DNA from: UBA9980 sp964436235
GTDB taxonomy: Bacteria > Muiribacteriota > UBA9980
DNA: 64,000 nucleotides
Direction of reading: 5' to 3'
Assembly (NCBI GenBank): GCA_964436235.1
Contig: CAYTCW010000006.1
Location: forward strand, 1-64,000
In this document: positions 7,696 through 16,494 of the stretch, in pieces
Layout of the letters: every line of letters begins with the position of its first letter
Numbering within the stretch: the stretch's first letter is position 1
Program-made: the position numbers and the translations under genes
Notes under the pieces: model-generated
Database searches by the model: none
Told to the model about the DNA's origin: nothing
The model's input: only the letters and a program-made list of their open reading frames with translations

Positions 7696-8250
7696 TTATA
7701 TATTTTCCCAGACGGTTTCGCCCTTTAACCTGTTTAAAAAAGTGGAAATAAAATTCTGTCTTTCCAGCGCCATGTTTTTACCCGTATCGGTAGCTATGGA
7801 AGCATGCAGCTTGGCCGTTTTGTCCGCAAAATTTTTAATTAAAAGTTTAAGCGGAAGTTTTTCAGAAGCGCCGCGGTAGAAATGCCTTATAATGCCTATC
7901 GCACCCATAGCTTCGAGGCAATTGGCGTCGTTGGCGATCTTCACCTCGAGCGTATCGAAGTTATCGTTTAAAATCAAATCTTCGAAATTTTTCATAAACT
8001 GTTTTTTAAATTCTTCGCTTTTATCAAGCAAAGGAATAACGCTGTTAATTTCGGTCGGCGCGAACCTTGAAAGCAGGCCAAGAAGGGCCGCCATATCTTT
8101 ATCCGCGCGTTCTAAAGCGGCGATGTAACGGGCTATGTTCATGGTGCGCACGCTGTGATCAAAGCCTATATCTTCTTTTTTATTCTGAAAAATCTCCTCG
8201 ATATAAGGCAGAAAATCATAAAGCCATTTTAATTCGATGTCCTGACTCAT
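7696..8250 (-). CDS. Degenerate HD-superfamily phosphohydrolase-like protein
   Basis: 184 residues from an ATG at 8248-8250, chosen because AAGGA lies seven bases upstream and the promoter at 8277-8305 would start transcription downstream of the alternative GTG at 8286. The pattern FDHSVRTMNIARYIA...ALLGLL...ANDANCLEAMGAIGIIRHF mirrors HD enzymes, where the equivalent segments read H..RV..lA, ALLHDI and DADrLdaiGAiGIaR. Here the HD doublet that binds metal is replaced by GL, so hydrolase activity is doubtful. It may be a regulatory relic that still binds a ligand. It precedes the receiver gene, but a 170-base gap separates them. Confidence 0.6.
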   Translation of the reverse strand: MSQDIELKWLYDFLPYIEEIFQNKKEDIGFDHSVRTMNIARYIAALERADKDMAALLGLLSRFAPTEINSVIPLLDKSEEFKKQFMKNFEDLILNDNFDTLEVKIANDANCLEAMGAIGIIRHFYRGASEKLPLKLLIKNFADKTAKLHASIATDTGKNMALERQNFISTFLNRLKGETVWENI

Positions 8251-8276
8251 AATTAATCCTTTTATTTTTTTCAAGA

Positions 8277-8305
8277 ATTTTATCACATTTTAGATACACT
8301 GTCAA
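8277..8305 (-). promoter_or_regulatory. Near-consensus promoter for the HD-like gene
   Basis: Minus strand: TTGACA (8305-8300), 17-base spacer ending in TGA, TAAAAT (8282-8277), so an extended -10. Transcription would start near 8270, giving a leader of about 20 bases. Confidence 0.75.
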
Positions 8306-8328
8306 CCTAATTATTTAAATTTAAGTTA

Positions 8329-8357
8329 TTGATTTTATGACTATATTATGATAAAAT
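8329..8357 (+). promoter_or_regulatory. Promoter for the plus-strand envelope operon
   Basis: TTGATT (8329-8334), 17-base spacer, TAAAAT (8352-8357) with TG one base before the -10. Transcript start near 8364, about 24 bases ahead of the GTG at 8388. It is back to back with the HD-like promoter. Confidence 0.65.
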
Positions 8358-8387
8358 AATTCGATTCCGTAAAAGATGGTGATATGA

Positions 8388-8861
8388 GTGAGTAAAATTA
8401 AAAATATCGACGAATTGAAACGCATAAGGTTCACGGCCGAAAAACTCGGCCTTAAGTTCGTTTTTACCAACGGCTGTTTTGACATTCTACACGTAGGACA
8501 TCTGCGAAGTTTAAACGAGGCCAAAAAATTAGGCGACATACTTCTTGTAGCTATAAACAGCGACGAGTCGCTCAAAACTCTTAAAAAAATGGAACGCCCC
8601 GTCACGGCCGCGGCTGAACGCGCCGAACTGCTCGCCGGGCTTTCATGCGTCGATCTGGTCATTGTTTTTGACTCGCTTACCGCCGACGAAACCATACTGG
8701 CGCTTAAACCCGATATTTGCGCTAAAGGCACCGATTATACTCCCGAAACCGTGCCTGAAAGAAACAGCATTCTATCTTACGGCGGTAAAATAGCGATAAC
8801 CGGCGACGCTAAAAACCACGCCACAAGAAATATAATCGCCGATATAAAAACTCTGTCTTGA
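8388..8861 (+). CDS. ADP-heptose synthase-type nucleotidyltransferase (RfaE2/HldC-like), copy 1
   Basis: 157 residues, the usual size of a free-standing RfaE domain II. The cytidylyltransferase fold signature FTNGCFDILHVGHL (HxGH catalytic motif) and the R..T...R.ELLAGL block are intact; IAITGDAKNHATRNII is the C-terminal substrate segment. It would attach a nucleotide to heptose-1-phosphate for LPS core synthesis. The start is GTG at 8388 with GATGGTGAT upstream; the ATG four bases earlier runs into a stop after three codons. First gene of the operon. A paralogue lies at 11323, so the two may act on different sugars or nucleotides. Confidence 0.85.
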   Translation: MSKIKNIDELKRIRFTAEKLGLKFVFTNGCFDILHVGHLRSLNEAKKLGDILLVAINSDESLKTLKKMERPVTAAAERAELLAGLSCVDLVIVFDSLTADETILALKPDICAKGTDYTPETVPERNSILSYGGKIAITGDAKNHATRNIIADIKTLS

Positions 8862-8931
8862 ATAATCGTTTAAAACAGTTAAAATAAAGCGGAAATAAAA
8901 ATAAATCCCGAAAAAAGAAAGCGTAATTACG

Positions 8932-10017
8932 ATGAAAGTACTTTTAATAAGGCTTCGATCAATAGGCGATATAATACAATGCACGCCAGCTTTTGCCGCA
9001 GCGCGCGAGCTTTTAAAAAACGCTTCGGTCGATTTAATGATAGACGAGCGTTTCGCCGAGCTTGTGATCGAAAATCCTTCCATAGACGGTTTTCTTTTGT
9101 ATAATAACACCGGAACGGGTTTTTTCGAGCGTTTAAAATACGATTTAAATTTTTTGAAAATTATAAGAAAACGCCGTTATGACATGGTAATCGATTTTCA
9201 CGGCATTCCCAAAACCGCCTGGTTTTCATATCTCAGCGGCGCGAAAATAAGATTAGGGTACAACTACGCCGGACGGGGACATCTTTATAACCGGCGCGCC
9301 GAACCGCCCCGAAAATTCAAAGTCCATTCCGCGCGAAATCAGCTCAACCTTCTAAAACTTCTGCCCGACGACTTAAAAGCCGGCGGCGATTTTTTAGATG
9401 ATTATAAACTTACCACCTATATAGGGGCGCGGCATTCAGAGGCCGAACTGGACGCTTTTTTAAACGCTAATATAGATACGGCCGGCGCCGCGGAAGCCCC
9501 GATGATTATTACCTACCATATCACGCCGTCCAATAATTTTAAAAAATGGCATTCAAGCAACTACGCGGCGCTTATTAATATGTGCGAACGCCATCCGGCG
9601 CTTTCAAAATTCAGTATAAACCATGTCATAATCGGGCGCGCCGAAGATGAAACAGAATTCGCTAAAATAGAAGCGGCTGTTAAAGCGGTTAAAGGCCGAT
9701 TGATTTCAGCCTGCGGCAAACTTTCGTTAGGCGGAGTTTACAATCTGGCCAAAAAAAGTTCATGTTTCGTCGGACCGGATTCCGGACCGCTGCATATAGC
9801 TGCGGCAGCGGGAATTCCGGCGATAGGCCTTTTCGGCCCCACAAACGTAGAAACTTTCGCGCCGCCTTCCGATAATTTTCACGGAGTTTATAATCCCGAC
9901 TTAGCATGCAGGCCGTGCGAACAGAAAAAGTGCCGCAACGGTTTTAAATGTCTTAAATCCATCAGTGCGGGCGAAGTCTTTTACGCAATACTGAAGAATA
10001 TAATTAAAACAAGTTAA
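8932..10017 (+). CDS. Glycosyltransferase family 9 (heptosyltransferase-like)
   Basis: 361 residues. The N-terminus MKVLLIRLRSIGDIIQCTPA is the GT9 opening with the invariant asparagine-free RxxxGDii.tPa form, and the C-terminal half has GPDSGPLHIAAAAGIPAIGLFGPT, which binds the ADP-heptose donor in WaaC/WaaF/WaaQ. The tail has a four-cysteine patch (CRPCEQKKC plus a later C) common in this family. It likely adds heptose to the inner core on the cytoplasmic face. It lies between a heptose nucleotidyltransferase and gmhA, which supports the substrate. Which acceptor it uses cannot be told. Confidence 0.88.
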   Translation: MKVLLIRLRSIGDIIQCTPAFAAARELLKNASVDLMIDERFAELVIENPSIDGFLLYNNTGTGFFERLKYDLNFLKIIRKRRYDMVIDFHGIPKTAWFSYLSGAKIRLGYNYAGRGHLYNRRAEPPRKFKVHSARNQLNLLKLLPDDLKAGGDFLDDYKLTTYIGARHSEAELDAFLNANIDTAGAAEAPMIITYHITPSNNFKKWHSSNYAALINMCERHPALSKFSINHVIIGRAEDETEFAKIEAAVKAVKGRLISACGKLSLGGVYNLAKKSSCFVGPDSGPLHIAAAAGIPAIGLFGPTNVETFAPPSDNFHGVYNPDLACRPCEQKKCRNGFKCLKSISAGEVFYAILKNIIKTS

Positions 10018-10046
10018 GAATAAAAATAAAGATAGGAAGGCATATT

Positions 10047-10616
10047 ATGGAAATAATCAGAAAATTAAGAGTAAGTTTTGGATACCTGAGCTCGATACTG
10101 CTTATAGTAACCGCGAAGCCCTCTTCGCTTCTTATGTTTTATATCGGAGCCGCCGTCGCCGTTATGGGCGAACTTCTTCGCGTATGGGCTTCCTGCTATA
10201 TAATCAAACTCGATAAACTTACCACCGAAGGCCCGTACCGCGCTACGCGCAATCCTTTATACTTAGGTTCGTTCCTTCTGATGAGCGGCCTTATAATCAT
10301 ATCGATGAATCCGCCCGTCGCACTGATATGCTACGCGCTTTTCGCCATTATCTATCCGTTCACCATTAAAGCCGAATCACAGGAACTACAAAAAAAATTC
10401 GGTGATTTTTATTCGGAATACTGCGCTAAAACTCCGGTTTTCTTCCCCGGATTAAAAAGCCTCTCTGAAAGTTTAAAAGAATTGAAGAACGCCTTCACTT
10501 CGTTAAAAACTAAGGCCGCCAATTTTATGAAAAACCGTGAATATAACGGAATAATCGCCTTAATAGTAGTGCTGTTTTTACTTTACTTCAAATTTAAAAA
10601 AATGGCGAAAAAATAA
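10047..10616 (+). CDS. Isoprenylcysteine carboxyl methyltransferase-family membrane protein
   Basis: 189 residues with four or five membrane helices. The motif GPYRATRNPLYLGSFLL followed by KAESQELQKKFGDFYSEYCAKTPVFFP is the SAM-binding C-terminal signature of ICMT/phospholipid methyltransferase-like proteins (GPY..tRNPmY.g..L; E...l...fG..Y..Y...vprf.P). The substrate in bacteria is generally unknown. It carries a further C-terminal helix and a KFKKMAKK basic tail. Its place inside a heptose operon suggests a lipid or glycolipid target (inference). Confidence 0.75.
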   Translation: MEIIRKLRVSFGYLSSILLIVTAKPSSLLMFYIGAAVAVMGELLRVWASCYIIKLDKLTTEGPYRATRNPLYLGSFLLMSGLIIISMNPPVALICYALFAIIYPFTIKAESQELQKKFGDFYSEYCAKTPVFFPGLKSLSESLKELKNAFTSLKTKAANFMKNREYNGIIALIVVLFLLYFKFKKMAKK

Positions 10617-10673
10617 AAAAGGCCTCAAAAAAATCAACCTTAGAGGCATTTACAAAAAATCAGAGGTATTAAA

Positions 10674-11330
10674 ATGAATGAAAAAAATAACGGCGGGCGG
10701 CTTATAACCAACAGCAGCACTTCTTACGAGCATTACGCCCATATAACGCTCGATTATATTTCTCGCAGCAGAAATAATCTGGCTAAATTCGAAAAAAGAT
10801 GCGTTTATCAGGTCAACGAAACGGCAATAGCAGCCGCTGAATGCCTTAAACGCGGAGGAAAAATACTTATATGCGGAAACGGCGGCTCCGCCTCCGACGC
10901 CCTGCACATAGCCGCGGAGCTTGTAGGACGCTTTAAAATGGAACGCAGAGGGCTTCCCTGTATAGCGCTCAACGAAAACGTCTCATCGATTACGGCCATA
11001 GGCAACGATTACGGCTATGACAATGTTTTTTCAAGGCAGCTCGAAGCATTTGCCGCGCCCGGCGATCTATTCATCGGCATTTCCACTTCCGGCAATTCTA
11101 AAAATATTGTCAACGCTTTTTACCGCGCTAAAGAACTCAACCTTAAAACCGTCGGTTTCTGCGGAATCAGCGGCGGCGCGATGAAAGAGCAAAACCTCTG
11201 CGACATACTCTTAACCGTTCCTTCGGCCGAAACTTCTCGCATTCAGGAAATGCACATACTCGCCGGTCATATAATTTGCAAACTCGTTGAAGAAATTTTA
11301 TTTTCAGGTGATAACGATCAAAATGAATAA
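10674..11330 (+). CDS. gmhA: Phosphoheptose isomerase
   Basis: 218 residues with a single SIS domain. CGNGGSASDALHIAAEL is the GmhA phosphate- and metal-site signature, NDYGYDNVFSRQLEA and GISTSGNSKN are also characteristic. It converts sedoheptulose-7-phosphate to D-glycero-D-manno-heptose-7-phosphate, first step of heptose activation. The N-terminus is about 20 residues longer than the E. coli enzyme. A four-base-plus overlap with the next nucleotidyltransferase start (11323) suggests translational coupling. The partner heptose kinase is encoded about 32 kb away at 42979. Confidence 0.92.
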   Translation: MNEKNNGGRLITNSSTSYEHYAHITLDYISRSRNNLAKFEKRCVYQVNETAIAAAECLKRGGKILICGNGGSASDALHIAAELVGRFKMERRGLPCIALNENVSSITAIGNDYGYDNVFSRQLEAFAAPGDLFIGISTSGNSKNIVNAFYRAKELNLKTVGFCGISGGAMKEQNLCDILLTVPSAETSRIQEMHILAGHIICKLVEEILFSGDNDQNE

Positions 11331-11844
11331 AAAAACCGTATTCAATTTTTCAGATGAAACCTCCCGGGAAAATCTCGGCTCCTATCTGGGCGAGCTCAGG
11401 CGCAAACAAAGCGGTAAAATAGTTTTTACGAACGGCTGTTTTGATATTCTCCATACCGGACATCTGCGCTACCTTACGCAGGCCCGTTCCGCCGGCTCGT
11501 TTTTGATAATCGGCCTTAATACCGACGCTTCAGTGGCGCGAAATAAAGGTCCGAAACGCCCTATCGTCCCCCAGGATGAACGGGCCGAAATGCTCTGCGG
11601 ACTTGAATGCGTTAACTGCGTGGTTTTATTCGACGAAGAAACTCCGGCTGAAATAATTAACTTCATTAAACCCAACGTGCTTGTAAAAGGCGCGCAGTAC
11701 GAAGAAAAAGATATAGTGGGCGCCGATTTTATCCGCGCTTCAGGCGGAACGCTTATAAGGGCGGAAATGATCGCAAACGCCTCTACCACAAATATTATTG
11801 AAAAAATTTTAAAACTCGGAAACGATAGCGGGGGTAATAAATGA
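11323..11844 (+). CDS. rfaE2: ADP-heptose synthase-type nucleotidyltransferase (RfaE2), copy 2
   Basis: 173 residues from ATG 11323, which overlaps the gmhA stop and has AGGTGAT upstream; the earlier TTG at 11287 lies inside gmhA without such a site. FTNGCFDILHTGHLRYL is the HxGH nucleotidyltransferase motif; PKRPIVPQDERAEMLCGLECV and the C-terminal NASTTNIIEKI match canonical RfaE domain II more closely than copy 1 does. With GmhA and the kinase at 42979 it should make the nucleotide-activated heptose. Confidence 0.88.
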   Translation: MNKKTVFNFSDETSRENLGSYLGELRRKQSGKIVFTNGCFDILHTGHLRYLTQARSAGSFLIIGLNTDASVARNKGPKRPIVPQDERAEMLCGLECVNCVVLFDEETPAEIINFIKPNVLVKGAQYEEKDIVGADFIRASGGTLIRAEMIANASTTNIIEKILKLGNDSGGNK

Positions 11845-12599
11845 AAAAAAAAGCGTTAAGCGTGATCGGCGTAATACCGGCGCGTCTCGAATCCACCAGA
11901 TTTCCGCGCAAACCTCTGGCGAAAATCGACGGAGTTGAAATGATAGTATGGGTAGCCCGGGCGGCGGCGAAAGCCTCGTGCCTTTCAAAAGTGATAGTGG
12001 CGACCGATTCGCAGGAAATCGCCGACGCTGTCGGCAAACACGGTTTTGAATATCAGATGACTTCGATATACTGCCGCAGCGGCTCCGACCGCATATGCGA
12101 AGTCGCTCTGCGGACCGAAGGCGATATTTTTATCAATATCCAGGGCGACGAGCCTCTCATCGACCCCGCGCTCATCGATTCTTTAGCCGCGCCTTTTGAA
12201 TCGTTTCCCGAAATAGGGGTAGTAACGGCGATCACTGCGGTTACAAACGAGCATGAATATAAAAACCCCGATACGGTAAAGGTCGTAATCGACAACCAAC
12301 AGCGCGCGCTTTACTTTTCACGCTCGCCCGTTCCGTACTTTCGCAATTTAAAACCCGAACTCGACAAAGTATATAAACATATCGGAATATATGCCTATAA
12401 AAGAAGCGCGCTTATAGATTTCGCCAACCTCGAAAAAACTTTTTGCGAGGAAGCTGAAAGTCTCGAGCAGTTAAGACTTCTTGAAAACGGCTATCTGATC
12501 CACTGCGTAAAAACGGCTTATAACTCAAAGGGCGTCGATACTCCGGGCGACCTCGAGGAAGTCGTTAAAATTATAAATGAAAAAAAGAAGGTGCGATAA
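11841..12599 (+). CDS. kdsB: 3-deoxy-manno-octulosonate cytidylyltransferase
   Basis: 252 residues, normal length. It activates KDO to CMP-KDO for lipid A-core assembly. Seen: VIPARLESTRFPRKPLA (nucleotide-binding loop), VATDSQEI, INIQGDEPLI (metal-binding Asp), SRSPVPY, and HIGIYAYK followed by LEQLRLLENG, all KdsB hallmarks. It overlaps the previous gene by four bases (ATGA). The codon-by-codon packing of gmhA, rfaE2 and kdsB argues for one transcript making the LPS inner core and therefore for an outer membrane. Confidence 0.95.
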   Translation: MKKKALSVIGVIPARLESTRFPRKPLAKIDGVEMIVWVARAAAKASCLSKVIVATDSQEIADAVGKHGFEYQMTSIYCRSGSDRICEVALRTEGDIFINIQGDEPLIDPALIDSLAAPFESFPEIGVVTAITAVTNEHEYKNPDTVKVVIDNQQRALYFSRSPVPYFRNLKPELDKVYKHIGIYAYKRSALIDFANLEKTFCEEAESLEQLRLLENGYLIHCVKTAYNSKGVDTPGDLEEVVKIINEKKKVR

Positions 12600-12602
12600 A
12601 GC

Positions 12603-13832
12603 ATGAATTTAATAAAATCCGTCGTTAAGCCCTGCGGCAGTCTGCTTGCAAGCGCGGCAGCCATAATGATTTCAACGGCTCTTCTTGCGGGGACCTTCCC
12701 GGCGCATGCGCAGCAGGAAGTTTCTCCGGCAGTCACTTCGGCTTCAGCCCCGAACGCTTCCATGACCGCGCCCGTTGAATTAAACTCAAAACCGGGCGTT
12801 TCAAAATTTCCTTCGCTGCCTCTGAAACCCTCCGGTGCTTTTAAAGCCGACCCGCGTTCAAAGGCGCCAGGCGCCGCTCCATACATTCCGGCAGCTCTTC
12901 CTAAACTTCCGCCTTCGCTGCCGAAAATGCCTTTCGTATCCAACGAAGTTAAAACGGAACTTAAAGCCGCGGGAGAAACGATCGCTAATATGCTCAATGA
13001 ATCTACTTCGGAAGCGCAAACGTTCACTAAAGGCGCTCTCAGCTATCAACTGCCCGCCGGCTACCTGGGCACCTTCGAAACCACTATAGACAAGCTCTAT
13101 ATGAAAAAAGACGAACTGCCGGCCAACTTAGTGATGGCCAGAATAAGCAAAATGAAAACCAACCCGCAGTTGAGCACCACTAAAAGCGATTTCGATAAAA
13201 TAACCAAAGAAGCTTTCCGCTCGAATATATCCAGCGCAGGCTGGCGCGTAGCCCATACTTCTTTCTACAAGGGAAAAGACGCCGACGACGACACTATTTA
13301 TATCTGCATCGCCATCGAGTATAAACGCGATATAAGCGAACGCTCCTTTCAAAAAGATATGGAGATTTTAAAAAATTACCTTAAAAAAGAAACTTCCGAC
13401 GAATACGTCCTGCTCGAAAAATTTCCGTTCGTGATCGTAATGGGCTCCAACCAGACCGGCGATTACGAATTCGCTACGGTCAAAGAGATCGCCGCGCGGC
13501 TTAAAGTCAAATTGTTCGGCGATATCAAAGTAGAACCGTCGGCTATCGTCTATCCAGAAGCAAAACCTTCTGCCGCGGATGTTTCCGGCAGCGATAAAAC
13601 CGGCGAAACCCGGCTGGCGCCGGCCGCCGCCCCGCCTATCGAAGCTAAAAACGATACCGATTCAGTGAGCGTCGGCGCCGATGCGGCTGCAGTGAAAGCG
13701 CCCGCCCCTGTTGAAATCAAAGCCAATGTTATATCCGAAGATAAAAAATCGCCGGCACCGGAACCGAAACCCCTTAAAAAAGACGACAAAGAAGTAATTT
13801 CAATCGAGGATATTACTCCCGATGAACAATAA
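12603..13832 (+). CDS. Exported protein of unknown function
   Basis: 409 residues; I do not recognise a family. It has a signal peptide ending around APAHAQ-like sequence (residues 1-37), then about 85 residues rich in Pro, Ala and Ser with several PSLP/LPPSLPKMP motifs, probably unstructured or wall-spanning. A folded domain follows at roughly 140-310 (TKGALSYQLPAGYLGTF through EIAARLKVKLFGD) with alternating strands and helices and no cysteines. The C-terminal 90 residues are acidic, Ala/Pro/Lys-rich, ending SIEDITPDEQ. It begins four bases after kdsB and overlaps the NamZ-like gene by 11 bases, so it likely serves the envelope. Confidence 0.7.
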   Translation: MNLIKSVVKPCGSLLASAAAIMISTALLAGTFPAHAQQEVSPAVTSASAPNASMTAPVELNSKPGVSKFPSLPLKPSGAFKADPRSKAPGAAPYIPAALPKLPPSLPKMPFVSNEVKTELKAAGETIANMLNESTSEAQTFTKGALSYQLPAGYLGTFETTIDKLYMKKDELPANLVMARISKMKTNPQLSTTKSDFDKITKEAFRSNISSAGWRVAHTSFYKGKDADDDTIYICIAIEYKRDISERSFQKDMEILKNYLKKETSDEYVLLEKFPFVIVMGSNQTGDYEFATVKEIAARLKVKLFGDIKVEPSAIVYPEAKPSAADVSGSDKTGETRLAPAAAPPIEAKNDTDSVSVGADAAAVKAPAPVEIKANVISEDKKSPAPEPKPLKKDDKEVISIEDITPDEQ

Positions 13833-15048
13833 TACCAATAGTAAAATTTTTAACGGCATCGATAATTTAATAAATAACCGGCAAAAATATGCGCGCTATA
13901 AAAAAATAGGCCTCGTTTCAAACTCGAGAGCGCTTACCGCCGGGCTTAAAATCAATCTCACGGCACTTATCGAAGCCGGCTTCAGCGTGAGTTTCATATT
14001 TTCTCCCGAGCACGGCTATTTCGCTAATATAGCCGACGGCGATTACATAGCCGATACCGGACATCCCGAGCTTAAAATTCCCATACTGAGCCTGTTCACC
14101 GAAGGCCATTCCCGTAACGCAATAAGCGAGGCGCTCTCAGGCGGCCAAGCCGTTGACGCCATAGTTTTTGACGTGCAGGACGCCGGCGTCAGGTTTTACA
14201 CTTATATACACGCCCTCGGCTTAGCCTTAGCGGCCTGTGAAAATGAAAATATACCTTTAATCGTGCTCGACAGGATCAATCCCGTTTCAGCAGACACGGC
14301 CGAAGGCGGACTGCCCGCGCCTGATTATTTCTCCGAATTATGCCCTTACGCCATACCCGTCAGATATGGCCTTACGATAGGAGAATTAGCGCTGTATCTT
14401 AACCGGACGGTTTATAAAAACGCCGTAGTCGAGATCGTCGGCATCCAGGGGGCATATTCGCGAGACATGATATTTGCCGCCGCCGGTTTAAAGTGGATAC
14501 CGCCTTCGCCCGCCATGGTCTCGTCGGAAACCGCGCTGTTTTATCCCGGCACCTGCCTTTTCGAGGGCGTTAACCTGTCCGAAGGCCGCGGCACTGATGC
14601 GCCTTTCCAGAAAATAGGCGCGCCTTTTACAGACCCCGGCCGCATCGTCGATTCTTTTAGCGGCACGCTGGATTCTCTTGCCATAAAAGATTTCGACTTT
14701 ATTAATATTAACCAGATCTCATTTACGCCGCTATCCTCTAAATACTCGAATTCTTTATGCCGCGGAATTGAATTAAGTTTTAAAGACGGCGTTGCTCGCA
14801 ATTTTAAATCTTTACTATTCGGCGTATTATTGCTAAAAACCATTTACGATCTTAACAAAGACTATATCAAATTTTTATTCAGCGAAAAAAGCCGGAAATT
14901 TTTCATCGACAGGCTCGCCGGCGGCCCCGAACTACGCGAAACGATAATTAACGGCGATATTTATAAAATTTACGACCTATATTTAAAATGGTCGTACGAA
15001 GCCGAAACATTTTCAAAAACTGCCGCCGGATGCAGAATTTATAAATAA
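13822..15048 (+). CDS. DUF1343 / NamZ-type exo-beta-N-acetylmuramidase-like protein
   Basis: 408 residues. IGLVSNSRAL, FSPEHGYFA, FDVQDAGVRFYTYIHAL and VLDRINPVS are the defining DUF1343 segments; this family includes NamZ, which removes MurNAc from the non-reducing end of wall fragments. Unlike secreted NamZ proteins, no signal peptide is visible: the N-terminus is MNNNTNSKIFNGID, so the enzyme would stay in the cytosol unless exported otherwise. A cytosolic place would fit recycling of imported muropeptides. Its start lies inside the end of the preceding gene. Confidence 0.82.
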   Translation: MNNNTNSKIFNGIDNLINNRQKYARYKKIGLVSNSRALTAGLKINLTALIEAGFSVSFIFSPEHGYFANIADGDYIADTGHPELKIPILSLFTEGHSRNAISEALSGGQAVDAIVFDVQDAGVRFYTYIHALGLALAACENENIPLIVLDRINPVSADTAEGGLPAPDYFSELCPYAIPVRYGLTIGELALYLNRTVYKNAVVEIVGIQGAYSRDMIFAAAGLKWIPPSPAMVSSETALFYPGTCLFEGVNLSEGRGTDAPFQKIGAPFTDPGRIVDSFSGTLDSLAIKDFDFININQISFTPLSSKYSNSLCRGIELSFKDGVARNFKSLLFGVLLLKTIYDLNKDYIKFLFSEKSRKFFIDRLAGGPELRETIINGDIYKIYDLYLKWSYEAETFSKTAAGCRIYK

Positions 15049-15102
15049 CGAAAACGCATGACGCGGAGCGCTAAATATAATCCGCTTTAAACGAAAGGTT
15101 TT

Positions 15103-16470
15103 ATGACAAAATCTTGCGATAATATTCATAAAAATGAATATGATATAGCCGTTATAGGGGCCGGAACTTTTACGGGCTTTTTCGCCTCTTTTTACGCTGA
15201 CGCTTTTAAAAATGCCAGCCGTGCGAAAAATACCGCGCCGCGCGTTATTGTCATCGAAAAACTTTCGCGCCCTTTCAAAAAAATCGCGGCTTCAGGAAAC
15301 GGAAGATGCAATTATTCAAATTCAAGCATCCGCGAAAGCGATTACTTACAGCTCGAAAACGATGAAGCCTTCCACAGCGCCGCGCTTTCTTCCGTCCGCT
15401 CGCTTGATATCCAGCGATACCTCTACGATAATCTGGTTTTTTCCAGACGCGACGAATACGGCAGACTTTTTCCATATACCAACTCGGCCAAAACCATCGT
15501 TTGCTTTCTGGAAAATAAATTGAAAAACTCCTGTTTTGAAACTCTTTTCGATACGAGCTGCACCGGCGTTAAACACATGCCGGCAAAACAACCCGAAACC
15601 TCCGCCGGCGGAGAATACGACCATAACTTCAACCGCGCTCATAAACGCGCAAGCAAATACCAAACCCAAGAGGGCTTTATCATCGAATGTGAAAACCTTA
15701 AAACAGGCCGGACTTTATCTATAAATTCAAAAATTTTAATTTTTGCCTGCGGCGGAGCGGCTTACCCGCAGCTCGGAACAGACGGATCGGCTTTCGGGCT
15801 TATTAAAAAATTAGGCCACTCTATCCCGGGCCCAACCCCCGGAATATGCGCGCTGGAAACGGTTAAAAGCCCTCTGAACAAACTTTCCGGCATAAAAATC
15901 GAAGCGGGGATTAAATATAAAGATTTTTGCCGCACGGGCGAAATTTTATTCACTGAATACGGCCTTTCAGGGCCTAATATTTTATATCTCAGCAATTTAG
16001 TTTCAAAAGATTTATACGCCGGTGAAAATACCGTTATCGACATCGATTTTTTACCGGCCGCCGAACTTAACGCCGAATATTTCACATCTAAAATCCCGTC
16101 GAAAGAGCTTTATTCAAATTTTGATATATTCTCGGGAGTCGCGGACCGATCTTTTTTAAACGCGTTTTTCTCTCTGACGGCTATAGACGGCAAAGCCCGC
16201 GCCTCTAAAGAATCGGCGGCGCGCATACACGCGACCCTTAAATCTTATAAAATTAAAATACTTCGCGCAAGACCCTTTAACGAAGCGCAGGTTTCATTAG
16301 GCGGCGTCAACTGCGCCGAAATAAACCCCGATACCCTTGAATCTAAAATAGTTAAAAAATTATATTTCGGCGGCGAGGCCATAGATTTCACCGGCGGCTG
16401 CGGAGGCTATAACATACACTTCGCCGCAGCCTGCGCCCGCGCCGCGGTAAATAGCATATTCAAATTTTAA
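15103..16470 (+). CDS. HI0933/YhiN-family FAD-dependent oxidoreductase
   Basis: 455 residues. The dinucleotide-binding start is IAVIGAGTFTGFFA-like (the third glycine of GGGAAG is relaxed), followed by KKIAASGNGRCNYSN and, near the C-terminus, YFGGEAIDFTGGCGGYNIHFAAACARAA, both diagnostic of the HI0933-like flavoproteins (BaiN group). Members reduce or isomerise unsaturated ring compounds in gut bacteria, but most have no known substrate. A stretch of about 40 polar residues (around 165-205) is longer than usual. It is followed 24 bases later by the oxidase genes. Confidence 0.85.
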   Translation: MTKSCDNIHKNEYDIAVIGAGTFTGFFASFYADAFKNASRAKNTAPRVIVIEKLSRPFKKIAASGNGRCNYSNSSIRESDYLQLENDEAFHSAALSSVRSLDIQRYLYDNLVFSRRDEYGRLFPYTNSAKTIVCFLENKLKNSCFETLFDTSCTGVKHMPAKQPETSAGGEYDHNFNRAHKRASKYQTQEGFIIECENLKTGRTLSINSKILIFACGGAAYPQLGTDGSAFGLIKKLGHSIPGPTPGICALETVKSPLNKLSGIKIEAGIKYKDFCRTGEILFTEYGLSGPNILYLSNLVSKDLYAGENTVIDIDFLPAAELNAEYFTSKIPSKELYSNFDIFSGVADRSFLNAFFSLTAIDGKARASKESAARIHATLKSYKIKILRARPFNEAQVSLGGVNCAEINPDTLESKIVKKLYFGGEAIDFTGGCGGYNIHFAAACARAAVNSIFKF

Positions 16471-16494
16471 AATATATCCTGGAGGCTTGAAACT

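Noticed and set aside
10621..10660. GCCTC...GAGGC inverted repeat before gmhA as a terminator
   Set aside because: Only five base pairs with a 16-base loop and no T run.
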